Source: JBIYSM02 sp044759095
GTDB lineage: Bacteria; Bacillota; Bacilli; Brevibacillales; Brevibacillaceae
DNA length: 63,830 bases
Direction of reading: 5' to 3'
Assembly: GCF_044759095.2 (NCBI RefSeq)
Contig: NZ_JBIYSM020000023.1
Location: 1-63,830, forward strand
The translations under genes and the position numbers were made by a program. Each line of letters opens with the position of its first letter. Position 1 is the stretch's first letter. The notes under the pieces were generated by a model. It was not told the DNA's origin. It did not search any database and worked only from the letters and a program-made list of their open reading frames with translations. Below are positions 40,267 through 47,525 of the stretch, one piece after another.

Positions 40267-40746
40267 TTAAATAAACAGGTTAATATTTGCCTGATCGGCC
40301 TCCGCCAGATAGGTGGCTACACCTGCAAACTTAAGCCCATCAATCAGCTCTTCTTCCTTGATACCCAAAACATCCATCGACATGGTGCACGCGATCATTT
40401 CTACGTCAAGATCTTTGGCCATTTGCATCAATTCGGCCAAAGTGGCTACATTCTTTTTCTTCATGATATATTTCATCATCTTGGCGCCAAGACCGCCAAA
40501 ATTCATCTTCGAGATACCCAGTTTTTCCGGCCCGCGCGGCATCATCCAGGCGAACATCTTTTCCAGAAATCCTTTTTTAACCGGGATATGCTGGTCTTTT
40601 CGCAGGATATTGAGTCCCCAGAAGGTAAAAAACATCGTTACTTTTTTGCCCATGGCAGCCGCACCGGTCGCAATAATAAAGCTCGCAATTGCTTTATCGA
40701 GATCTCCGTCAAATACAATCATGGTGGTTTTATCTTGCTTGTTCAT
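40267..40746 (-). CDS. DsrE2-like (DsrE/DsrF/DrsH family) protein
   Basis: 159 residues. IVFDGDLDKAIASFIIATGAAAMG opens the DsrE fold; FFTFWGLNIL and the C-terminal ACTMSMDVLGI with a likely active Cys are family marks of DsrE2/PF13686 proteins, which carry sulfur. A CstR-like operator lies 25 bp upstream. GAGAGGAG precedes the ATG. Confidence 0.9.
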   Translation of the reverse strand: MNKQDKTTMIVFDGDLDKAIASFIIATGAAAMGKKVTMFFTFWGLNILRKDQHIPVKKGFLEKMFAWMMPRGPEKLGISKMNFGGLGAKMMKYIMKKKNVATLAELMQMAKDLDVEMIACTMSMDVLGIKEEELIDGLKFAGVATYLAEADQANINLFI

Positions 40747-40771
40747 TACAGATTCTCCTCTCTTTTTACAT

Positions 40772-40787
40772 ATACCTATATGGGTAT
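40772..40787. promoter_or_regulatory. CstR/CsoR-like operator 4
   Basis: ATACCTATATGGGTAT between cstR copy 1 and the DsrE2 gene, immediately upstream of the ribosome site. I did not find a clear promoter here. Confidence 0.7.
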
Positions 40788-40814
40788 TTATTCGGATAAA
40801 AAAATACTTTTTCC

Positions 40815-41075
40815 TTATCTGCTTTTGATGAGAAGGTCAATGGCTTCCTCCAATAGTTGGTCGGTATCCTTTCCTGAAGCCATCTCCTCACGAATGCAGC
40901 TGGACAGGTTTTCTGCAACAATCACAGCAATCGTTTTGTCAACTGCGGATCGAACTGCGGACAACTGGCTAACTACTTCCTTACAGTCTTTGTCCTCATC
41001 CATCATGTTCAGAATCCCTCTGATTTGTCCTTCCACACGCTTCAGCCTATGCATGATACTCCTGCCGTATTTCAT
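40815..41075 (-). CDS. cstR: CsoR-family persulfide sensor, CstR type (copy 1)
   Basis: 86-residue all-helical repressor. Cys31 (KDCKEVV) and Cys60 (VAENLSSCI) are in the positions of the two reactive cysteines of Staphylococcus CstR; the copper ligand His of CsoR is replaced by Asn56. It is therefore more likely to sense per- or polysulfides than copper. The ATG at 41075 follows GGGAGGG. It lies within the unit it probably controls. Confidence 0.92.
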   Translation of the reverse strand: MKYGRSIMHRLKRVEGQIRGILNMMDEDKDCKEVVSQLSAVRSAVDKTIAVIVAENLSSCIREEMASGKDTDQLLEEAIDLLIKSR

Positions 41076-41118
41076 CTCTTCGTCCCTCCCACTTGGAAAA
41101 AGCCGACTTGACACTCCT

Positions 41119-41352
41119 TTATGCACAAGCGACAGTCTTCGTTAACGCACTTCTCTCCTCAGGACAGAAGCAGCCAGACACCAGGAAACCGTTTTTCTTT
41201 AGAATGTGAATCCCTTTTTGCAAGATCAGCTTGTTAGGGGCAATCACAATTACTTTTTTCCTTGGTATCTGTGAGAGATTTCGCTGCAAGTATGCATACG
41301 GAATATTGAAAGCTCCATCGACAGGAGTGTGAAAAGTAACGTTGACCATCAT
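41119..41352 (-). CDS. Rhodanese-like protein without the active-site Cys
   Basis: 77 residues. VDGAFNIPYAYLQRNLSQIP and KKNGFLVSG are rhodanese-like, but the catalytic loop (normally CRxGxRS) reads APNKLILQ, so the usual sulfurtransferase Cys is missing. Three other cysteines lie at the C terminus (61, 63 and 76, in CFCPEERS and VACA). It may bind persulfide in another way or regulate. GGGAGGTGG precedes the ATG. First gene of the unit with cstR copy 1, DsrE2 and DUF302. Confidence 0.7.
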   Translation of the reverse strand: MMVNVTFHTPVDGAFNIPYAYLQRNLSQIPRKKVIVIAPNKLILQKGIHILKKNGFLVSGCFCPEERSALTKTVACA

Positions 41353-41388
41353 TTTTTCACCACCTCCCAATTCGATCATTACATACAT

Positions 41389-41404
41389 ATACCCCTATAC
41401 GTAT
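41389..41404. promoter_or_regulatory. CstR/CsoR-like operator 5
   Basis: ATACCCCTATACGTAT overlaps the -10 element of the promoter described below; one half-site is imperfect. Confidence 0.7.
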
Positions 41405-41431
41405 ATTAGTTGCTGTGACTCTTTCTGTCAA
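41403..41431 (-). promoter_or_regulatory. Promoter of the cstR copy 1 unit
   Basis: TTGACA (41426-41431) and TAATAT (41403-41408) with a 17-bp spacer. The operator covers the -10 and the start site, as expected for repression. Confidence 0.8.
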
Positions 41432-41455
41432 TTGCATATTTTGGATTTTGGGAAA

Positions 41456-41487
41456 TAAAAAAGCTCCATTGCTGCTGTTTGGAGCTT
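41456..41487 (-). terminator. Terminator after cstR copy 2
   Basis: AAGCTCC and GGAGCTT flank a short loop with TTTTTTA on the minus strand. Confidence 0.85.
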
Positions 41488-41504
41488 GGTTCATTCCATC
41501 GTTT

Positions 41505-41765
41505 TTATCTGCTTTTCACAAGTAAGTTAATCGCTTCTTGAACAATTTGATCCGCGTCTTTCCCCTGTTCGAGTTCTTCACGAATGCAAGTCGCCAGGTT
41601 TTCCGCAACAATAACCGCAATGGCCTTATCAACCGCCGATCGGATTGCCGTCAACTGCCCAACCACGTCTTTGCATTCCTTATTTGTTTCGATCATGCTA
41701 AGGACCCCTCTAACCTGTCCCTCGACTCGCTTCAAACGATTTTTTATATGATCGCCGTAATTCAC
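41505..41765 (-). CDS. CsoR-family persulfide sensor, CstR type (copy 2)
   Basis: 86 residues, about 70 percent alike to copy 1 by eye. Cys31 (KECKDVV) and Cys60 (VAENLATCI) are conserved and Asn56 again replaces the copper His. GTG at 41765 follows AAAGGAGAG. It is a separate transcription unit ending in its own terminator. I did not see a CstR operator in front of it, so it may not be autoregulated. Two paralogues could have different thiol reactivities. Confidence 0.9.
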   Translation of the reverse strand: MNYGDHIKNRLKRVEGQVRGVLSMIETNKECKDVVGQLTAIRSAVDKAIAVIVAENLATCIREELEQGKDADQIVQEAINLLVKSR

Positions 41766-41850
41766 GAAGAGCTCTCCTTTCTTATATGGCGAAGCTTTTG
41801 AGTATACTTTACCACAAAAAAGAGGACAGGTTGATTTTGCCCAAATGAAA

Positions 41851-41883
41851 AGCATATTCTTGCCGCTGCGGCAAAAATATGCT
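41851..41883 (-). terminator. Terminator after tRNA-Ser
   Basis: AGCATATT...TTGCCGC and GCGGCAA...AATATGCT form a long stem with T runs on both strands. Confidence 0.85.
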
Positions 41884-41922
41884 TCAATTTACAAGCTTGT
41901 TGGAACATGTATGGATTATGTA

Positions 41923-42014
41923 TGGCGGAGAGAGTGGGATTCGAACCCACGCACGCCTCACGACGCCTAACGCATTTCGAGTGCGTCCCCTTATGACCAC
42001 TTGGGTATCTCTCC
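41923..42014 (-). tRNA. tRNA-Ser (anticodon CGA)
   Basis: 92-nt class II tRNA with a 7-bp acceptor stem (GGAGAGA/TCTCTCC), anticodon loop CTCGAAA, a long variable arm, a TTCGAATCC T loop and an encoded CCA end. It reads codon UCG. Confidence 0.97.
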
Positions 42015-42032
42015 ACGACCGAAGCAAAAATA

Positions 42033-42061
42033 AATATAGCAAAAGTACGTCTATCTTGCAA
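42033..42061 (-). promoter_or_regulatory. tRNA-Ser promoter
   Basis: TTGCAA (42056-42061) and TATATT (42033-42038) with a 17-bp spacer, ending about 19 bp before the mature tRNA. Confidence 0.65.
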
Positions 42062-42153
42062 GAGCAAATCCTTTCCACTCCTTGATTTGCCCGTTGAAAT
42101 CCGTCAATATAAGTAAAGCTAGGGAAAAAATGAAGGGAAACGAGGAACCGTGT

Positions 42154-42873
42154 ATGAAACGAGAGCGTCTCGATAAAGTGCTGGCCAATATGGGCTTTGG
42201 CACACGCAAGGAAGTGAAACAGCTGGTGAAGCAGGGGCGGATCACCGTGGACGGCACGACGGCAACAGACCCCGGCATGCACGTCATCCCGGAAGAACAA
42301 GAGATTTCCGTTGACGATGAACCGCTTACCTATAAACGCTGGATTTACGTTATGCTGAACAAACCGCCCGGTGTGATTTCCGCAACGGAAGACGCCCGTC
42401 ACGAGACTGTGGTGGATTTGCTCCCCTATGAATGGGCGACGAAAGTGCACCCGGTTGGCCGACTGGACATCGATACCGAGGGACTGCTCCTGTTAACCAA
42501 CGACGGACAGCTGTCCCACAATCTGCTATCTCCCAAAAAGAAGGTGGACAAGGAGTACTTCGCCCGCATCGAGGGCCGGGTGACGGAGCAACACGTACAA
42601 GCCTTTGCCAAAGGGGTCGAACTGGAGGACTTCACTACGCTTCCTGCCAGGCTGGAAATCCTGTCATCGGGAGACGTCTCCGAGATCAAGGTGACGATTA
42701 TGGAAGGAAAGTTTCATCAAGTGAAACGAATGTTTGCCGCGTTTGGTTTGCAGGTGATCTACCTGAAACGCATCCGGATGGGCTCCCTGCATCTCGACGA
42801 ATCGCTGGAGCCTGGCGAATATCGCGAGCTGACCGAAGAAGAGCTGGACGCTCTGCGCGGTCGCGAGAGATGA
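42154..42873 (+). CDS. rsuA: 16S rRNA pseudouridine synthase RsuA/RluB family
   Basis: 239 residues. An S4 RNA-binding domain (RERLDKVLANMGFGTRKEV) is followed by the catalytic domain with NKPPGVISA, the active-site Asp in VGRLDIDTEGLLLL, and KEYFARIEG. RsuA-type enzymes modify U516 in 16S rRNA; paralogues act on 23S or are uncharacterised. The ATG at 42154 has GAGGA 8 nt upstream. It converges on tadA and shares its terminator. Confidence 0.93.
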   Translation: MKRERLDKVLANMGFGTRKEVKQLVKQGRITVDGTTATDPGMHVIPEEQEISVDDEPLTYKRWIYVMLNKPPGVISATEDARHETVVDLLPYEWATKVHPVGRLDIDTEGLLLLTNDGQLSHNLLSPKKKVDKEYFARIEGRVTEQHVQAFAKGVELEDFTTLPARLEILSSGDVSEIKVTIMEGKFHQVKRMFAAFGLQVIYLKRIRMGSLHLDESLEPGEYRELTEEELDALRGRER

Positions 42874-42876
42874 AAG

Positions 42877-42907
42877 GCCTGGTCTTAGACCAGGGCTATT
42901 TTTTTTG
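42877..42907. terminator. Terminator shared by rsuA and tadA
   Basis: GCCTGGTCT and AGACCAGGGC with TATTTTTTTT on the plus strand; it overlaps the tadA stop codon, so it is a convergent terminator. Confidence 0.85.
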
Positions 42908-43354
42908 GCGCAGTCTGCGAAAAAAATCCTTCAAAAGCTGACTGCACTCCTCGGCAAGAACACCCTCCACCACTGGAACCTGATGGTTGAACCTGGGATC
43001 GTCCAGCAGGTTCATCAGCGTTCCGACACACCCCGCCTTTGGGTCTCTCGCACCGTAGACGACCTGTTCGATGCGGCTTTGCACAATCGCTCCGGCACAC
43101 ATGGGACACGGCTCCAGCGTGACGTACAGCGTGCAGCCGATCAGCCGCCAACCGCCCAGCCTGGCGCTCGCTTCCCGAATGGCGATCATCTCCGCATGGA
43201 GCGTCGGGTCTTTTTTTGTCTCGCGCAGATTGTATCCGCGCCCGACAATCTCTCCCTCCCGAACGATGACCGCGCCTATGGGAACCTCGCCGATCGACGC
43301 TGCTTTTTCTGCTTCTTCTATTGCTGCTTGCATAAAGAACTCGTGTGCGTTCAT
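42896..43354 (-). CDS. tadA: tRNA adenosine(34) deaminase TadA
   Basis: 152 residues. Zinc and catalytic motifs are LHAEM (His and the proton-shuttle Glu) and LEPCPMCAGAIV (two Cys). TadA makes inosine at the wobble position of tRNA-Arg(ACG). I use the ATG at 43354; the GGGAGG upstream is unusually far (about 16 nt), so initiation may be weak. In B. subtilis it directly precedes scr; here more than 12 kb separates them. Confidence 0.95.
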   Translation of the reverse strand: MNAHEFFMQAAIEEAEKAASIGEVPIGAVIVREGEIVGRGYNLRETKKDPTLHAEMIAIREASARLGGWRLIGCTLYVTLEPCPMCAGAIVQSRIEQVVYGARDPKAGCVGTLMNLLDDPRFNHQVPVVEGVLAEECSQLLKDFFRRLRQKK

Positions 43355-43470
43355 TGTCTGTTTTTGTCGAACCTCCCGCGAAATTTTACCAAAAAAATAT
43401 CTGGAAATATTATCCTTCATGCAGTACAATATAGAACAAATGTTCCTATACGAACCTGGAGGGATTTACG

Positions 43471-43974
43471 ATGTTTCTTACCATTCACTCTTTCATTCAA
43501 ACTTGGGAAAACGAATCGCGCTCCACTCAGCGCATCCTTGACGCCTGTACCGACGAATCGCTGAAGCAGGAGGTAACCCCTCAAGACCGTACGTTGGGAC
43601 GGCTGGCCTGGCACATCGTGACCAGCGTACACGAAATGATGTCCCGCACCGGTCTTGAATTCGAAGCAGCAGAACACGATTCCCCTGTCCCCGCTACCGC
43701 GAAGGAAATCGCACAACAGTGGGCACAGGCCAGCGAGGCGCTCGTTCAAGCGATCCGCACGCAGTGGAATGACAGCACGCTGCTGGAAGAGCGCGAGATG
43801 TACGGCATGCAGTGGGCGAACGGCCTCACTCTGTCCATTCTGATCTCGCACATGATTCACCATCGCGGTCAAATGACGGTACTGATGCGTCAGGCAGGCC
43901 TGAAGGTTCCCGGTGTTTACGGTCCTGCCCGTGAAGAGTGGAGCGAGTTCGGCATGGAGCCGCCGGCTGTCTGA
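43471..43974 (+). CDS. DinB superfamily protein
   Basis: 167 residues, four-helix bundle of the DinB/YfiT type. The metal-site histidines are in LAWHIV (about 46), and SHMIHHRGQMT (about 130-134). Members include bacillithiol and mycothiol S-transferases and stress proteins of unknown activity. GGAGGG precedes the ATG at 43471. It is divergent from tadA. Confidence 0.9.
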   Translation: MFLTIHSFIQTWENESRSTQRILDACTDESLKQEVTPQDRTLGRLAWHIVTSVHEMMSRTGLEFEAAEHDSPVPATAKEIAQQWAQASEALVQAIRTQWNDSTLLEEREMYGMQWANGLTLSILISHMIHHRGQMTVLMRQAGLKVPGVYGPAREEWSEFGMEPPAV

Positions 43975-44101
43975 TTCCGTCACTTTGCCTCCTTGGCACA
44001 GGCATCGAACGATGCTGCTGTTTCGCTGATGTTTTTGTCTCCTCCTGTTCACATACTCTCCTGCAGATTACATACATTAACAATAAAAAGGAGGGATGTG
44101 A

Positions 44102-44608
44102 GTGGGATTAACCTCTGTGAACCAGCAGCCCATCCAGTTCGACAGCTTCCACAGTCCGACAAGAGGACTCCTGAACAAAGAAGCTGTATTTTCCAACATT
44201 GAACATGCGGTTTCGTCGTCGACCGGCCCTTTTGAGATTATCGTGGGAGCTGATTCGCAGCTAAGGAGCCGCGGCACTTTTTTTGCCATTGTGATCTCAC
44301 TGATTCGCCTCGGTCACGGCGGTTCATTTTTTTATCATAAATTTCAGGAGCGCCGGTACTCCTCTCTCCAACAGCGTATCTTCCAGGAAGCATTTTACTC
44401 GGTCGGGCTGGCTTCTGAATTGCGTGAGTACTTAAAGAGTCAACATATCGACATTCCCATTCAGCTTCACTTTGATATCGGCAGAAACGGTCCTACCCAT
44501 AAGTTTATCCAGGCTCTGTTAAACATAGCAGAAACCAACCACTTTCGGGCCGAAATCAAGCCTCATTCCTTCTGCGCTTCCACCATAGCAGACAAGTTTA
44601 CCAAGTAA
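44102..44608 (+). CDS. YkuK-like RNase H-fold protein (DUF458)
   Basis: 168 residues. FEIIVGADSQLRS and FFAIVISLIRLGHGGSFFYH form the first strands; LHFDIGRNGPTH carries conserved acidic residues. The fold is RNase H-like and the family includes sporulation-linked YkuK of B. subtilis, with no defined activity. GTG at 44102 follows AAGGAGGG. It has its own terminator. Confidence 0.88.
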   Translation: MGLTSVNQQPIQFDSFHSPTRGLLNKEAVFSNIEHAVSSSTGPFEIIVGADSQLRSRGTFFAIVISLIRLGHGGSFFYHKFQERRYSSLQQRIFQEAFYSVGLASELREYLKSQHIDIPIQLHFDIGRNGPTHKFIQALLNIAETNHFRAEIKPHSFCASTIADKFTK

Positions 44609-44614
44609 ACAACA

Positions 44615-44655
44615 AGGCACCGTCAAGCATTCGGCCTAGCGGTGCCTGCTTTTAT
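44615..44655 (+). terminator. Terminator after the ykuK-like gene
   Basis: AGGCACCG and CGGTGCCT with a T-rich tail TGCTTTTATTT. Confidence 0.75.
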
Positions 44656-44743
44656 TTGAAGCGCTTTTCATTTTTGGAAGGATATTCCTACCCGATCTCC
44701 GAATATGTTTCTTTACATTGAACATATCGAGGAGGTTTTACAT

Positions 44744-45742
44744 GTGAAAAAAGGACTTTCCCTTTCCCTCGCTTCCCTGTTGGTTGTCCTTGCGCTGGTT
44801 CCGCTCACGGCCGTAGCCAAAGTGGATGAGAAGGTGGACTATCTTGCGCTTGGTGACTCCCTGGCGGCCGGTCAAACTCCTTACAGGGAGATCGGCAAGG
44901 GATACACGGATTTTCTGGCCGAGTACATGGATGACATCGAGTATCTGGACGACTATTCCAATGCGTTTGCCGTCCCCGGTTATACGACGGGCGATGTTCT
45001 GAGGGACATCGAACAAGACGTGGCAAAAGGTGGCCAACACATACAAGCGAGCATCGAGGACGCAGAGATCATTACCCTGGATGCGGGAGCAAACGACATT
45101 CTGCGAGAGATCAAAATTACTCCCAATGGCGTTAGCGTTGACCGTGAGAAGGTAGAAGAGCTGATCGAACAGGCAGGCGATAATCTCAGCGACATTTTTT
45201 CCGCGATCAACGATTTGAATCCGGACGCGGAAGTATTCGTGATGGGGTACTACAACTCCTTCCCCTACCTTCCGGAGCCGGTCCAAAAACAACTGATGCC
45301 TCTCCTCGACTCGCTGAATCACACGATTAAAACGAAAACACTCAGAGCCAGAGCGACATTCGTTCCAACCGCTGAAGCGATTGCTGCCGACTTCCGCACC
45401 TATCTGCCCAATCCAGCGGACATTCACCCCAGTGAAGAGGGCTACGAGGTCTTGGCTCATACGATGTGGAAAGAAGTCAACAGCGTCTTCCCGCTCGCTT
45501 CCCTTCAAGCAGACAAGCGCAGGGTGACCCTGGAAAAAGGGAAGAACATTCAGCTGACCCTCACCGCCACCTACAAGAACGGCGAAGATCAGGACGTCAC
45601 TTCTTTCGCACAATGGAGCACCACCAACAAGCGAATCGTGGAAGTGAAAGACGGCAAGCTGACGGCGAAAGCGAAGGGAACAGCGGCCATAAAAGCCAGA
45701 TATGGCGGCAAGACGTATACCATTACCGTTAAAGTAAAATAA
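44744..45742 (+). CDS. Secreted SGNH/GDSL hydrolase with a C-terminal Big_2 domain
   Basis: 332 residues. A signal peptide (about 1-25, ending TAVAK) is followed by the SGNH core: Ser in ALGDSLAAG, Gly in the second block, Asn in DAGANDIL and the Asp/His pair in DIHPSEEGY. Residues 255-332 look like a bacterial Ig-like group 2 domain (TLEKGKNIQLTLTATYKNG, KAKGTAAIKARYGGKTYTI), often found on cell-surface proteins. It is an esterase or lipase of unknown substrate. The start is GTG at 44744 after GAGGAGG. Confidence 0.9.
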   Translation: MKKGLSLSLASLLVVLALVPLTAVAKVDEKVDYLALGDSLAAGQTPYREIGKGYTDFLAEYMDDIEYLDDYSNAFAVPGYTTGDVLRDIEQDVAKGGQHIQASIEDAEIITLDAGANDILREIKITPNGVSVDREKVEELIEQAGDNLSDIFSAINDLNPDAEVFVMGYYNSFPYLPEPVQKQLMPLLDSLNHTIKTKTLRARATFVPTAEAIAADFRTYLPNPADIHPSEEGYEVLAHTMWKEVNSVFPLASLQADKRRVTLEKGKNIQLTLTATYKNGEDQDVTSFAQWSTTNKRIVEVKDGKLTAKAKGTAAIKARYGGKTYTITVKVK

Positions 45743-45825
45743 GCTCGTCTTGCAAATACATCAAATAATCAGAATATTGACAACAGAAAGTCATTCTTAT
45801 ATGATACCAGTACATATGTTTTGAA

Positions 45826-45889
45826 GCATGTTACTGGTACGCAGGCATGAGCTGAGAAAATCTTTTTGCAAAAAGGTTTTTTTCGGCTC
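45826..45889 (+). promoter_or_regulatory. RAT antitermination site and terminator upstream of glcT
   Basis: GTTACTGGTACGCAGGCATGAGC matches the ribonucleic antiterminator of the BglG/GlcT family except for small changes in the loop. It overlaps the terminator GAGCTGAGAAAA...GGCTC with a T run. GlcT or a homologue binding here would allow read-through into glcT itself. Confidence 0.7.
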
Positions 45890-45929
45890 TTTCTTATTCA
45901 GTCTTACCCATGAAGCGTGGTGATGTTTG

Positions 45930-46790
45930 GTGACGCGGGCACAAGAAAACCCTTATGTGATCACACGAGTGTTAAATCACAATGTCGTCCTCGTCGAAGA
46001 GCCCGGCTCTCGGCAGGAGTACGTGTTGTTTGGCAAAGGCATCGGCTTTGGCAACAAGCAAGGGACATCCCTCCCCCCAACCGATATCCGCATTGAAAAA
46101 CGTTTTCGCCTCGAAGACGAGACTCACAAAAAGCAGTATGAATCGATGCTGAAACAGGTGGATCATGTGGTGATCGGCATTTCCGAAGAGATCATCGACT
46201 TGATTGCCAAAGACATAACTCCCGAGATCAACGGGCACGTCCACGTCGCTCTTCCCGATCACATACAGTTTGCCATATATCGTCTGCAGCACGGCATGGA
46301 AATCATCAATCCGTTTCTGTTTGAGATACAGACGTTGTACCCGCAGGAGTACGCGTTAGCCAAAAAGGCAGCAGAACTCATCAAAAAGGAGTTTGCCATC
46401 GACATACCAGAGAGCGAGATCGGGTTTTTGTCTCTGCATATTCACTCTGCCGTCAGCCATCTGCCGGTGATCAAAGCCGTACAATTTACCGACATGATTC
46501 GTCAACTGGTCGCCGTTATTGAAGAACAAACAGGCACAACCATCGAGCGCAGCACCATCGACTACATGCGTCTCATTACCCATCTGCGATTCGCATGCGA
46601 ACGGATTCATCAGCATACATCTATACAAAACCCGTTGCTGGACCGCGTAAAAACCACCATGCCGGATGCCTACAAACTGGCAGAAGCATTGACCTCCTGC
46701 ATCTCTGCCCGACTTGAGGTCGCCGTGCCCGAGGATGAGACGGGATACATGGCGATGCATCTGTATCGTCTGCTTCACGAAACCAAATAA
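45930..46790 (+). CDS. glcT: PTS-regulated antiterminator GlcT
   Basis: 286 residues. A CAT RNA-binding domain (about 1-60; VLNHNVVLVEE and EYVLFGKGIGFG) is followed by two PRD domains with the regulatory histidines (HVALPDHIQFAI, SLHIHSAV; ITHLRFACERIHQ, MAMHLYRLL). It antiterminates glucose PTS genes unless inhibited by phosphorylation. I choose the GTG at 45930 after GGTGAT; a TTG one codon earlier is possible. It is upstream of a PTS IIA and IICB pair, each with control signals described here. Confidence 0.93.
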   Translation: MTRAQENPYVITRVLNHNVVLVEEPGSRQEYVLFGKGIGFGNKQGTSLPPTDIRIEKRFRLEDETHKKQYESMLKQVDHVVIGISEEIIDLIAKDITPEINGHVHVALPDHIQFAIYRLQHGMEIINPFLFEIQTLYPQEYALAKKAAELIKKEFAIDIPESEIGFLSLHIHSAVSHLPVIKAVQFTDMIRQLVAVIEEQTGTTIERSTIDYMRLITHLRFACERIHQHTSIQNPLLDRVKTTMPDAYKLAEALTSCISARLEVAVPEDETGYMAMHLYRLLHETK

Positions 46791-46801
46791 CCACCAGCAG
46801 C

Positions 46802-46884
46802 GTGTTACTAGTTCGACTAGGCATGAGCGAAGCGTCGTAGGGAAAGCAGCCGTTTCTCTATGCCTCTTGGCTCATGCCTTTTTC
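46802..46884 (+). promoter_or_regulatory. RAT antitermination site and terminator upstream of the PTS IIA gene
   Basis: GTTACTAGTTCGACTAGGCATGAGC is a RAT-type hairpin; its 3' part (GGCATGAGC) is also the left arm of a terminator completed by GCTCATGCC at 46870-46878 and a T run. Mutually exclusive folding of this kind is the GlcT switch. Confidence 0.85.
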
Positions 46885-46910
46885 TTACACAGGCTTTGAA
46901 GGAGGATGTT

Positions 46911-47420
46911 ATGTTAGGAAATTTGTTTTCCAGGAAAAAGGAGCAAAAGGACATCACCCTATACGCCCCCGTAACAGGAACCACAGTTGCCCTGAGAAAC
47001 GTCCCCGATCCGGTGTTCTCCCAAAAAATTGTCGGAGATGGCGTCGCGATCCAACCGAGCGAGGGCCTGGTTGTAGCCCCCATTGACAGTACGGTGACCC
47101 ACTTGTTTCCTACCTGCCATGCCATCGGACTGACCAGTGAGACCGGTCTGGAAATCCTGATCCATATCGGGATCGACACGGTCAAGCTAAACGGCAGAGG
47201 CTTTACTCCCCATGTCGCTGTCGGGGACGTTGTGAGAACGGGCGACAAACTGATTGAATTCGATCTGTCTATTCTTCAGAAGGCGGGTTATCCTGCTGTC
47301 ACTCCCGTCGTGATTACCAACGGGGAACGGGTTTCCTCGCTGATTGCCTCGCTGGACTCTCACGTCATCGCAGGCCGGGAGCCGATCATTACCATTGCCT
47401 TAAGGGAAGGACATTTATGA
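46911..47420 (+). CDS. PTS glucose IIA component (Crr-like)
   Basis: 169-residue single-domain IIA-Glc. The phosphorylated His is in EILIHIGIDTV; GDGVAIQPSEG and FTPHVAVGDVV are typical of the family. In B. subtilis this domain is fused to PtsG; here it is a separate gene. GAAGGAGG precedes the ATG at 46911. It is followed after 105 bp by ptsG, with a cre-like site between. Confidence 0.92.
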   Translation: MLGNLFSRKKEQKDITLYAPVTGTTVALRNVPDPVFSQKIVGDGVAIQPSEGLVVAPIDSTVTHLFPTCHAIGLTSETGLEILIHIGIDTVKLNGRGFTPHVAVGDVVRTGDKLIEFDLSILQKAGYPAVTPVVITNGERVSSLIASLDSHVIAGREPIITIALREGHL

Positions 47421-47426
47421 TTTTTG

Positions 47427-47441
47427 TTGAAAGCGTTTCCG
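47427..47441 (+). promoter_or_regulatory. cre-like CcpA site between the IIA and IICB genes
   Basis: TTGAAAGCGTTTCCG agrees with the cre consensus WTGNAANCGNWNNCW at all positions except the last. Inside a transcribed spacer it could act as a road-block. Confidence 0.6.
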
Positions 47442-47525
47442 CCAACGCCGGTCAGGCAAGTCTGCCCCGCTCCCGGGAAGGACTTTCTGAATAAACAAAT
47501 CAAACTCAAAAAAGGAGGTTTTTGT

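Noticed and set aside
44651..44672. cre site before the SGNH hydrolase gene (TTGAAGCGCTTTTCA)
   Set aside because: The palindrome spacing is shifted from the cre consensus by one base, so I did not list it.
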